Shown here piece after piece: positions 1-6,380 of a stretch of 6,623 nt of DNA. Made by a program: the position numbers and the translations under genes. The DNA is from Desulfobacterales bacterium. GTDB lineage: Bacteria > Desulfobacterota > Desulfobacteria > Desulfobacterales > UBA5852. Position 1 is the first letter of the stretch, and each line of letters opens with the position of its first letter. The stretch spans positions 1 to 6,623 of the forward strand of contig JASJBQ010000267.1 in NCBI GenBank assembly GCA_030066455.1, written 5' to 3'. Under the pieces are notes generated by a model, which saw only the letters and a list, made by a program, of their open reading frames with translations, made no database searches and was not told where the DNA came from.

Positions 1-1700
1 GGCGCGTTGGCGATGATGGTCAGCCCGCCGCCGGCCACCGCTCCGGCCACCACCGCGTATTTGAGCCCGGCGGTCAGGTTCGGCACCAGGGTGCTCAGAT
101 AAGTGATGGCGGCATTGTCGTTGAAGGCCGTCAGCACGGTGGCGATCAGCATCAGGGGGATATCCGTCAAGGCGCCAAGAACCGGTGCGATCCACCATCC
201 CTGCACCCCGCCGTGGATCACCAGCCCCCCGAGAAAGAACCCCACCAGAAGCGGCGGTTTGAGATCGATCCGGTTCTGGTAAGGCGCGGTCACCTGGGAG
301 AACCCCAGGAAAAACAGCACGCCGGGCACGAAGATGGCTGGATCGTGGGCGTTGACGATGGTCCACCCCATGAAAACGACATGCATGGCGATGACCCAGG
401 CGGGCACCGGATCGTCGCGGTTGTCCCACTCCGGATCGCGATAACGTGGGCGCTGGTCCGCGGGCAGCAAGCCCGGAAATGTCCGGCGCAGGTTCTGGCG
501 TTTGATCTCTTCAAAACGCGTGTCGAAAGCCTCCCGCGCGAGTTTCAGGTCGACGCGGCGGGTGTGGATGTCGTCCTTGTATTTGTCCCACAGCCGCTTC
601 TCGATGGCCTTTTTCAGGGCGGCATAACGGCTTTCCACCGCCCAGCGAAACCCCAATTCTTCACCGAGCTCGTCGCCGGTGCGCTCAAACTCCGGCTCGA
701 ATTCGCTGCGATGAATGTAGGTGCGCTGGATGTCGTCCTTGAGGCTCGTCAGCGTAAAGTTCTTCTCGAGCGCGTCCAGTTCGCGACGGAAGATAAAAAA
801 GTAGAGGCCGTTGGAAAGCACGATCGCCAGCGCCGCCTTCCAGCCGAAGTGCGTCACCATGTAGCTCATGTCCCACTGCCAGGGCCCGGCCACCATCAGC
901 ACGGGCGGCGCCGCAAAATGCGACAGGGTGCCCCCCACCGAAACGTTGACAAAGAGCAACCCCATGGTGGCGTATTTAAACGGTCGGGAAGGCTCCAGGT
1001 CGTAGAACTTGCGGGCCAGCAGCAGGGCACAGATCGTCATGGCCGCAGGCTCTGTGATCAGCGACCCCAGCATGGGACCCAAAGTCAAAAGGGTCAGCCA
1101 CCAGGCCTTGAGAGAGCCGCCCAGCATCCGGGCCACCCGCGCCAAAGCGGTTTCGGCCAGTTTGAGGATGGGGCGCGTGGCAGCCAGGGTCATGATCACG
1201 ACCACGAACATCGGTTCGGTGAAATTGACCCGTCGGGTGATGTAATGGTGCAGCGTTTCCCAATCGTAGAACAAGAAGATGGTCCAGGTCAGGACGGCGG
1301 CCCACAGGCCGAAAACCACTTCGATCTCGCCCAAAAAATGGAAGATCTCCGCGCCGATATGCACGGAATAACGCTCGGTACCCCCCTTGGCGATCCGTGC
1401 CTGATGCTCGCGGGTCCAGCGGTGGGCGATGGCCATGAAGCGGCTGGTCAGAAAAGTGTGGAGGATGGCGGCCAAAAAGATGACGGTGGCCACCAGATTG
1501 AAAGGCTCCTGGCGAATGCGGTTAACGATGATCGCCCCCAACCCATCACCGGGAATATCGCCGTAACTGTCTAGCGGTTTTGGGAAAACGATTGTTCCGC
1601 TCGACGCTGAGGGGCCGCCGGCCGAGGTTGGCAGGGCGAGCATGACCAAAGCGGTGATCACCAGCACACAAAGCAAACCGGGGCCTGTCCATCGCGACAT
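1..1700 (-). CDS. Putative Na+/H+ antiporter, PF07399-type integral membrane protein (partial, C-terminus outside window)
   Basis: The frame is open from an ATG at 1700-1698 to the left edge: 566 whole codons, no stop, so the C-terminus is missing. The start is supported by a Shine-Dalgarno-like AAGAGAGGAG at 1709-1718, 8 nt upstream. Residues 7-25 form a hydrophobic N-terminal stretch (signal peptide or first membrane helix). Further hydrophobic segments lie roughly at 69-85, 121-145, 163-175, 199-230, 245-270, 286-304, 436-468, 483-525 and 546-564. Residues 305-435 form a highly charged hydrophilic stretch splitting the membrane part in two. Polar motifs inside membrane segments look like ion-binding sites: LITEPAAM (214-221), GGTLSHFAAPP (256-266) and TAFNDNAAITY (524-534). 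The pattern fits the putative Na+/H+ antiporter family I recall as PF07399, in the broad ion-transporter group; ion specificity cannot be read from sequence. It would sit in the inner membrane exchanging cations for protons. It lies 168 bp downstream of the flavoprotein gene on the same strand and may share its transcript. Confidence 0.85.
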   Translation of the reverse strand, partial: MSRWTGPGLLCVLVITALVMLALPTSAGGPSASSGTIVFPKPLDSYGDIPGDGLGAIIVNRIRQEPFNLVATVIFLAAILHTFLTSRFMAIAHRWTREHQARIAKGGTERYSVHIGAEIFHFLGEIEVVFGLWAAVLTWTIFLFYDWETLHHYITRRVNFTEPMFVVVIMTLAATRPILKLAETALARVARMLGGSLKAWWLTLLTLGPMLGSLITEPAAMTICALLLARKFYDLEPSRPFKYATMGLLFVNVSVGGTLSHFAAPPVLMVAGPWQWDMSYMVTHFGWKAALAIVLSNGLYFFIFRRELDALEKNFTLTSLKDDIQRTYIHRSEFEPEFERTGDELGEELGFRWAVESRYAALKKAIEKRLWDKYKDDIHTRRVDLKLAREAFDTRFEEIKRQNLRRTFPGLLPADQRPRYRDPEWDNRDDPVPAWVIAMHVVFMGWTIVNAHDPAIFVPGVLFFLGFSQVTAPYQNRIDLKPPLLVGFFLGGLVIHGGVQGWWIAPVLGALTDIPLMLIATVLTAFNDNAAITYLSTLVPNLTAGLKYAVVAGAVAGGGLTIIANA

Positions 1701-1803
1701 CCCAGGCACTCCTCTCTTGATCTGGATGAGGAATTGGGGGCTAAGGGGCGATCAAAACCGATCGTCGGAAGGCAAAAGAATCGGCGACCCGCATGGTCCA
1801 ATG

Positions 1804-1846
1804 CCAGGTTGCGCCCGCCGCAGAAGGATACCTGGGCGGGCACTGG
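1804..1846 (-). terminator. Possible intergenic stem-loop after the flavoprotein gene
   Basis: An inverted repeat lies 22 nt beyond the flavoprotein stop codon. GCCCGCC at 1813-1819 pairs with GGCGGGC at 1835-1841 around a 15-nt loop. CCAG at 1804-1807 can extend the stem with CTGG at 1843-1846 across an uneven internal loop. No T-run follows on the minus strand, so it is not a classical intrinsic terminator. It may attenuate readthrough into the antiporter, protect an mRNA end, or be chance in GC-rich DNA. I see no convincing promoter in the rest of 1701-1868. Confidence 0.25.
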
Positions 1847-1868
1847 TTCGTCCGCACGCAACGATCGG

Positions 1869-3500
1869 TCACGAATCCTTCTGCCAGTAGGGATTGATGA
1901 GATCCTCGAATATCGTCATGGCGGCCTCGGAGCCCATACCGGTAGCGGTGACGATCTGCTTGTAGCCGCCCTCGACGTCACCGGCGACGTAGATGCCGGG
2001 TATATTGGTACGGTGTTTGGCATCCCGGGCGATGTAGCCGTCCTCGTTGAGTTCGATACCGACTTTTTGGGCCAGTTCCACCGCCGGTTCGTATCCAATG
2101 GCCAGAAACACCCCATCTGTTGGCAGGGTAGAGATTTCACTGGTCTGGTTGTTGATCAACTCGACCGCGTTCACCCGCTCTTCCCCCAGGATGTCCTTGA
2201 CTTCGGTATTCCAGAGCACGGGGATGCCGGATTCTTTGAGATTTTTGGCCAGATGCTCCTGGGCGCGCAGCTGGTCGCGGCGGTGGACCAGGGTGACATC
2301 CACACCCATGTGGTAGAGATGGAGGGCCTCGGTTACGGCGGAGTTGCCCCCGCCGACCATGATGACTTGTTTATTTTTGAACAGCGGACCGTCGCAGGTG
2401 GCGCAGTAGCTGACCCCGCGACCGCTCAGTCGCGACTCACCGGGCACGCCCAGGTGGCGATGACTGGCACCGGTGGCCAAGAGAATGGTTTTGGTCATGA
2501 ACCGGCGCCGGGTGGTCAGCACTTCATGCGGTGTGCCCGGTGTGATGTCGATGACCTTCTCCCCCTGGAAAATTTGGACGTACTCGAGGGCGTGGTTGAC
2601 CATGATATCCACCAGGGTCTTGCCGCCCACCTGGGTGAAACCGGGATAGTTCTCGACGATCGGCGTCAAGGCCACCTGGCCGCCAAGTGCGTCGGCCTCG
2701 ACCAGGGCCGTTTTGAGCCCGCTGCGAACGGCATAGATCGCGGCGGTCAGACCGGCTGGCCCGCCGCCGACGATCGTGAGATCGGTTTCCACCACTTCGG
2801 CATCCACGTCGGGGATGAAGATCGTCTGCGGATCGAGCTTCTGCAGCGAACTCATGAAGACCTCTTCGGCCTGGGCGCCCTGGCCGATGAGGGTTTCGTT
2901 GGCGTAGGCCACGGGCACGCTGTGGGCGGAATACTGCTGTGCGATATCGGGTCGGCACTGGATATCGATCAGTTCCAAATTAATCAGATCAGGGCGAGCC
3001 ACCGCCGCCTTGGCGGCGTTGACTGCCTCCTGGGGGCAGTAGGGGCAGGACGGACTGATAAAGACCTTGACGTTCCGCGGCCCGTCGATACGATCCAGGA
3101 CCTTGAGGGATTGATCGCTGACGTTGCTCTGCCCGGTTCCGACCAGAATCATCAGTTCCAGAAATGTCCGGGCTTCCTCTCCCATGGGAGCGCCGACCCA
3201 GCGAATGTTGTATTGGTCCGGGGCGATCACCAGGGTCGGCGCAACCGTAACATTGAGCTCGCGTGCTTTTTCATGGTCCAATCCGTACTCCCGCAAAGTG
3301 ATGCGGTCGGTCAACTCACGGAAGGCGCGAATGACCTGGCGGTTGGCCTGGGCGAAGACATCCTCCTGAGCCCGATCCGTAAAAAGCAAAAGCGGTATAT
3401 CGTTCGGCATTTGCGCAAAAGTAGCTCGCAGCTGCTGGAGAAAAGCTTCACCGTCTTGTCGATTCGGGGGGGCCTGCGCTTCCATACCTGCCATTTCCAT
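1869..3500 (-). CDS. FAD-dependent thioredoxin reductase with N-terminal tandem thioredoxin/glutaredoxin-like domains (AhpF-like architecture)
   Basis: This 543-residue disulfide reductase would pass electrons from NAD(P)H through FAD and a CxxC pair to its own thioredoxin-like domain, then to a protein partner in the cytoplasm. Residues 1-120 form a thioredoxin-like fold without CxxC (probable cis-Pro 88 in VAPTL). Residues 140-225 form a second fold with CPYC at 152-155 and probable cis-Pro 196 (SVPVAY). Residues 238-543 are the reductase: FAD motif GGGPAG at 245-250, redox centre CATC at 366-369, nucleotide-binding GGGNSA at 383-388, HRRDQLRA at 406-413, and the FAD-side AGDVEGG at 506-512. 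The HRRxxxR pattern is typical of NADPH-using thioredoxin reductases, whereas AhpF normally lacks it. The domain order and length match AhpF, but the reductase motifs are TrxB-like and no peroxiredoxin gene is adjacent, so I give no symbol. The first ATG is chosen because AAGGAGG at 3511-3517 lies 10 nt upstream; ATG codons at residues 3 and 6 are worse placed. No N-terminal signal peptide is apparent. Confidence 0.93.
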   Translation of the reverse strand: MEMAGMEAQAPPNRQDGEAFLQQLRATFAQMPNDIPLLLFTDRAQEDVFAQANRQVIRAFRELTDRITLREYGLDHEKARELNVTVAPTLVIAPDQYNIRWVGAPMGEEARTFLELMILVGTGQSNVSDQSLKVLDRIDGPRNVKVFISPSCPYCPQEAVNAAKAAVARPDLINLELIDIQCRPDIAQQYSAHSVPVAYANETLIGQGAQAEEVFMSSLQKLDPQTIFIPDVDAEVVETDLTIVGGGPAGLTAAIYAVRSGLKTALVEADALGGQVALTPIVENYPGFTQVGGKTLVDIMVNHALEYVQIFQGEKVIDITPGTPHEVLTTRRRFMTKTILLATGASHRHLGVPGESRLSGRGVSYCATCDGPLFKNKQVIMVGGGNSAVTEALHLYHMGVDVTLVHRRDQLRAQEHLAKNLKESGIPVLWNTEVKDILGEERVNAVELINNQTSEISTLPTDGVFLAIGYEPAVELAQKVGIELNEDGYIARDAKHRTNIPGIYVAGDVEGGYKQIVTATGMGSEAAMTIFEDLINPYWQKDS

Positions 3501-3510
3501 GTCTCGTCTT

Positions 3511-3517
3511 CCTCCTT
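3511..3517 (-). promoter_or_regulatory. Strong Shine-Dalgarno site of the flavoprotein gene
   Basis: The minus strand reads AAGGAGG here, a full match to the core anti-16S consensus, ending 10 nt before the ATG at 3500. It decides the start among three closely spaced ATG codons (residues 1, 3 and 6) and suggests efficient translation. Confidence 0.7.
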
Positions 3518-3678
3518 CGACACTTTGTCTCGTCTATGTGGGCCTGATGCGTAGTCGTCTCTCGAGCGTTTGCATCGCCAGCCGCAATGTGTTAGCCGAT
3601 ATCTGCCGGTCAATAACTTCAACCGATCAGGTGTTGCCGGGCATGGTCAAGGTTCTAAAGCTCGGCGGTCGACAAAAC

Positions 3679-3706
3679 AATATAGGTACAGAAACAAAAA
3701 TGGCAA
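3679..3706 (-). promoter_or_regulatory. Candidate sigma-70-type promoter for the flavoprotein gene
   Basis: On the minus strand TTGCCA (3706-3701, five of six matches to TTGACA) is followed after a 16-nt spacer by TATATT (3684-3679, five of six matches to TATAAT). Transcription would begin near 3672 and give a 5' leader of about 170 nt before the ATG at 3500. The -35 box lies on codons 1-3 of the divergent SLOG gene, so polymerase bound here would overlap that gene's translation start. I found no comparably good promoter for the plus-strand gene in 3501-3699. Confidence 0.4.
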
Positions 3707-4212
3707 CGATACCGACCCGAGTCGTCATCGGCGTCATGGGAGGGGGACGCGCCGATGCGGTTCAGAAATCCAAGGCCTACCGTTTGGGGCGCCTGATCGC
3801 CGAGCAGGGGTGGGTGCTGCTCAACGGCGGCCGTTCGGCCGGTATTATGGAAGCTTCCGCCCGAGGGGCCTGCGAGGGCGGCGGCCTCACCGTGGGCGTG
3901 CTGCCGGATGCCGATCGACGCCATCTGTCGCCTTATATTCAAATTCCGATTCTGACCGGCATGGGAAGTGCGCGCAACTACGTCAACGCCCTTTCGAGCG
4001 ACGTCGTGGTCGCCTGCCGGGGGGGGGCTGGAACCGTTTCCGAGGTAGCCCTGGCGCTCAAACACGACCGACCGGTGGTCCTGCTGGACTTCGATCTGGG
4101 CCTCGTTTTCCCGTCCTACATCGAAAGCGGCCGCCTGCGATGGGTGGCGACCCCCGAAGCGGCCGTAAGCGCCATCGAGGCGTTCCTGTCGGCAGCCGCT
4201 CCCACCGCCTGA
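3700..4212 (+). CDS. SLOG/LOG-like Rossmann protein (TIGR00725-type, possible nucleotide or cofactor binder)
   Basis: The 170-residue product is a compact Rossmann-like protein of the SLOG superfamily (DprA/LOG/Moco-carrier relatives), closest in pattern to the family I know as TIGR00725. Visible motifs are the N-terminal strand and glycine turn VVIGVMGGG (8-16), LLNGGRSAGIMEASARGA (40-57), TVGVLPD (64-70), ILTGMGSARN (84-93) and RGGAGTVSEVALAL (107-120). The last occupies the place of the PGGxGTxxE motif of LOG phosphoribohydrolases but begins with Arg, so cytokinin-type activity is not implied. Function is not established; nucleotide or molybdenum-cofactor binding is only a family analogy. 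The frame is open upstream to 3499, but homology-like sequence begins only at the ATG at 3700, and this start gives the usual family length of about 160-170. The ribosome site is weak (AGG at 3684-3686, 13 nt upstream in A-rich DNA); an in-frame ATG at 3643 is an alternative. It is divergent from the flavoprotein gene and convergent with ispD, with 28 nt between stop codons. Confidence 0.85.
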   Translation: MATIPTRVVIGVMGGGRADAVQKSKAYRLGRLIAEQGWVLLNGGRSAGIMEASARGACEGGGLTVGVLPDADRRHLSPYIQIPILTGMGSARNYVNALSSDVVVACRGGAGTVSEVALALKHDRPVVLLDFDLGLVFPSYIESGRLRWVATPEAAVSAIEAFLSAAAPTA

Positions 4213-4240
4213 TCCGCGGTCTGCCCGTATGACCGGCACT

Positions 4241-4945
4241 TCAGGTTTGGCGGCGCTGCCGCCAAATGGCCTCGGCCAGGACGAGGTCCTCCGGACAGGT
4301 AATCTTGATGTTGGCCGGGCTGCCCGGCACGATGAACACCGGCGCCCCCAGGCGCTCGACCAATTGGGCGTCGTCGGTTCCTTTGAAGCCGTCCTGCCGG
4401 GCCTTGCGGTGAGCGGCCCGTATCAGACCGAGTCTGAAACCCTGCGGGGTCTGAGCCTGCCAAACCGCATCCCGGGGCAGGGTTTTGACGATCCGGCCAT
4501 CCGGCCGACCCTGTTTCAAGGTATCGGCAGACGGTACGGCCAGGATACAAGCGCCTTTCTCCGCCGCCGCGGTCAGACAGGCCTGCAGGCTATCCACCGT
4601 AACCAGAGGACGAACCCCGTCGTGGATCAGGACCAGGTCATCGTCCTGCCCCTGGCAGGCCTCGAGACCGGCGCAAACGCTTGCCTGCCGCTCGCGGCCG
4701 CCGGCGACGACATGGACAAGGTCGCCCAGCCCAAGGGGCACGAGCACTTCCCGGCGGCAGGCGTCCATGTCACCGGCCGCTGCCACCACGATGATTTCGC
4801 CGAAGCGTCCGCTCTGGTGAAAGGTCTCCAGGGTGCGGCCCAGGATAGGCACCCCCCCCAACCGCCGGTAGGGTTTGCGCCTACCGCCCCCCATGCGCCG
4901 ACCCCTTCCGGCGGCGACGATGACCGCAGCACTCACGCGGGCCAT
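4241..4945 (-). CDS. ispD: 2-C-methyl-D-erythritol 4-phosphate cytidylyltransferase (IspD)
   Basis: IspD catalyses the third step of the MEP isoprenoid pathway, joining MEP and CTP into CDP-methylerythritol with release of pyrophosphate, in the cytoplasm. At 234 residues it has normal family length and a single nucleotidyltransferase domain. Motifs in order: VAAGRGRRMGGGRRKPY at 10-26 (CTP-binding loop with the conserved basic residues; K24 matches E. coli K27), GGRERQASV at 82-90, HDGVRP at 108-113 (D109 for metal and CTP), R158 before the TPQGF motif (166-170), TDDA at 190-193 and NIKIT at 212-216. All key positions are present, so it should be active. The ATG at 4945 gives the usual short lead-in to the first strand but has no recognisable Shine-Dalgarno; GTG at codon 4 is an alternative. 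The HPr-fusion gene ends 66 nt upstream on the same strand, so translation may depend on coupling. ispF does not follow; the convergent SLOG gene lies downstream. Confidence 0.96.
   Translation of the reverse strand: MARVSAAVIVAAGRGRRMGGGRRKPYRRLGGVPILGRTLETFHQSGRFGEIIVVAAAGDMDACRREVLVPLGLGDLVHVVAGGRERQASVCAGLEACQGQDDDLVLIHDGVRPLVTVDSLQACLTAAAEKGACILAVPSADTLKQGRPDGRIVKTLPRDAVWQAQTPQGFRLGLIRAAHRKARQDGFKGTDDAQLVERLGAPVFIVPGSPANIKITCPEDLVLAEAIWRQRRQT
4246..4266. terminator. Perfect 9-bp hairpin at the 3' end of ispD, between convergent genes
   Basis: TTTGGCGGC at 4246-4254 and GCCGCCAAA at 4258-4266 are exact inverted repeats around a 3-nt loop (GCT). The stem covers the last codons of ispD, encoding WRQRRQ just before the stop at 4243-4241. 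It starts 33 nt past the SLOG stop codon. Neither strand has a clear T-tract immediately after the stem, so it is not a textbook intrinsic terminator. Its position between two convergent genes fits a shared, bidirectional transcription stop or an mRNA 3'-end stabiliser. The repeat could also partly reflect Arg/Gln codon choice. Confidence 0.4.
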
Positions 4946-5011
4946 CCAGAAGCGGCGATCGCTGGTTGCAGGGATCGGATATATGGGGTCCTCACGGGTG
5001 ATCGTCTTCCT

Positions 5012-6319
5012 TCAGCGCAGGTAAAGCAGTTCTTTGGGCAGTGGCACGCCTTTGCCCATGGTGTCTTCGCCATAGTTGACGCCGGCCAGAATTTCGATGT
5101 CGTCGAGGGCCCGTGTATCACCTTCGAAGATTACTTCGGTGATGTTCTCCTTGTTGATTTTCCCCCCGGCCCACTGGATATCCAGAACACTGCTGGCGTC
5201 AAAGCGATCATCGCCGATGCACAATTCAACCTGACCGCCGTAGTGCTGAACAATTTTGGCCACCAGCAAGCTTGGCCGGCTGTGAAAACCCAGTTTGACC
5301 GGAATGCCCACAGTAATGCGTCCGCGTTCGATGTTCGCGTTGAGAATATCCTTGGCCAACGCCTTGCCGGTATTCAGAAAATGGCAGGCGTAGAAAAGTC
5401 CGAAGTTGATCGTGCGGTCCAGAAGCGCCTCGGGTTCGACAAGGGCATACAGACGTTCCTGAACCTGCTGGTAGATGTTTTTGAAGCTGGTGGCGTGCTG
5501 GTGGCGTTCGTAGAAATGCAACAGCCGGCCGGTAAGCTGCAGGAGGTGAAACACCACCGAGAAATGACTGCGCAACTGCTTGAGCTTGCGGTTGCCGTAG
5601 CGGTAGCCGCCGTGGATGACATAGGAGTCGAAGGCGGACTGCAGGTTGTGCACCAGCATCTCAAATCGCCGCACCTGGACTTCATTGACCTTATCGGGAA
5701 CGATCGTCAGTATCTTTTCCAGGGGATAGGGTTCGTAGAACCCCATCTGATCGAACTTCTGACCAATGCTTAAAAATTCACTGGCGATCTTGACGATGTG
5801 CTGCTTCTGCAAATCCTTGTTTTCATCGTCGATGTCATAGGCCAGCATTTCCGCCGAGGCGATGCTGGGAAACTTGGCCGGGTCGAAGCCCCGCTCGGGT
5901 TGGGGGATATTCAGCCGACGGGCTTCGTCCATGATCGCCGGGGATAGGTTGACCAGGCAGGTGTTCAAAAACTCCAAGGTCTTCTCGCCTTGAACGGCAA
6001 AGGCGTCGGCATCCGGAAGATCGTAAAAGACCAGCCGGTTGGCGATATGCTTCTGGGAGTAGGCACCCAGACTGAGATGCCGGACGGCCGCCGTAAGCTC
6101 ACGATAATAGTACCAGTCCGTATTGTTTTTGGCGCCATGGAAGTCCAAAAAGTCTTCCATCAGCTGCGTGGTGCCGATCAGTTTGGAATAGAGTTTTTTG
6201 GTAAAGATCAGCCGCCGGTCACGGGCCTGGGAAATGTAGACACAGCACTTCAGGTAGTCGTGGGAGAAAATGCGCACTTTTTCCTGGTAGGAGATTTCAC
6301 CCGTCTGTTCCGCTTGCAT
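5012..6319 (-). CDS. Large protein with C-terminal HPr-like phosphocarrier domain
   Basis: The product has 435 residues. Residues 335 to about 415 resemble HPr, the histidine phosphocarrier of the phosphotransferase system: VKLGFHSRPSLLVAKI at 341-356 corresponds to the canonical GLHARP motif, with H346 at the phospho-His position and R348 beside it. S377, in DASSVLD (374-380), lies exactly 31 residues after H346, the spacing between His15 and Ser46 of classical HPr, so the regulatory serine is also kept. Residues 1-330 are not recognised. They look soluble and largely helical, rich in charged and aromatic residues (for example DWYYY at 68-72), with no signal peptide or membrane helix. Classical HPr is only about 85-90 residues, so this is a fusion or a distinct protein using HPr as a regulatory module; a sensory role rather than sugar transport is an inference. 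A GGAAG at 6324-6328 precedes the ATG at close spacing. It lies between rnpB and ispD, all co-directional. Confidence 0.85.
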   Translation of the reverse strand: MQAEQTGEISYQEKVRIFSHDYLKCCVYISQARDRRLIFTKKLYSKLIGTTQLMEDFLDFHGAKNNTDWYYYRELTAAVRHLSLGAYSQKHIANRLVFYDLPDADAFAVQGEKTLEFLNTCLVNLSPAIMDEARRLNIPQPERGFDPAKFPSIASAEMLAYDIDDENKDLQKQHIVKIASEFLSIGQKFDQMGFYEPYPLEKILTIVPDKVNEVQVRRFEMLVHNLQSAFDSYVIHGGYRYGNRKLKQLRSHFSVVFHLLQLTGRLLHFYERHQHATSFKNIYQQVQERLYALVEPEALLDRTINFGLFYACHFLNTGKALAKDILNANIERGRITVGIPVKLGFHSRPSLLVAKIVQHYGGQVELCIGDDRFDASSVLDIQWAGGKINKENITEVIFEGDTRALDDIEILAGVNYGEDTMGKGVPLPKELLYLR

Positions 6320-6380
6320 GTTTCTTCCGATCGATGGCGTTGGGGGAGGTCCTGCCGGGGTGGACCGTCACAATCGAAAA

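Noticed and set aside
213..1574. Long plus-strand open frame (453 codons) opposite the antiporter gene
   Set aside because: Its translation is low-complexity, rich in His, Gln, Gly, Arg and Pro, with no recognisable domain. The minus strand here encodes a coherent membrane protein with a good ribosome site. It is a codon-bias shadow.
1749..1764. Short inverted repeat CGATC...GATCG as an operator for the antiporter
   Set aside because: Only a 5-bp stem with no second copy and no nearby promoter; too weak to call.
1734..3554. Plus-strand open frame of 606 codons opposite the flavoprotein
   Set aside because: It is longer than the real gene, but the minus strand holds all FAD, CxxC and NADPH motifs in order. 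The plus translation shows no family resemblance.
3499..3699. N-terminal extension of the SLOG protein (67 extra codons upstream of 3700)
   Set aside because: The extension has no family-like sequence and overlaps the flavoprotein's ribosome site. The family normally begins just before the VVIGVMGGG strand. An ATG at 3643 remains a weak alternative.
4229..5773. Plus-strand open frame of 514 codons spanning ispD and part of the HPr-fusion gene
   Set aside because: It crosses two well-supported antisense genes and their junction without any recognisable domain. It is a compositional artefact.
6349..6366. GGTCC/GGACC stem-loop as a terminator after rnpB
   Set aside because: The stem is 5 bp with no T-run in either direction; it is not distinguishable from chance.
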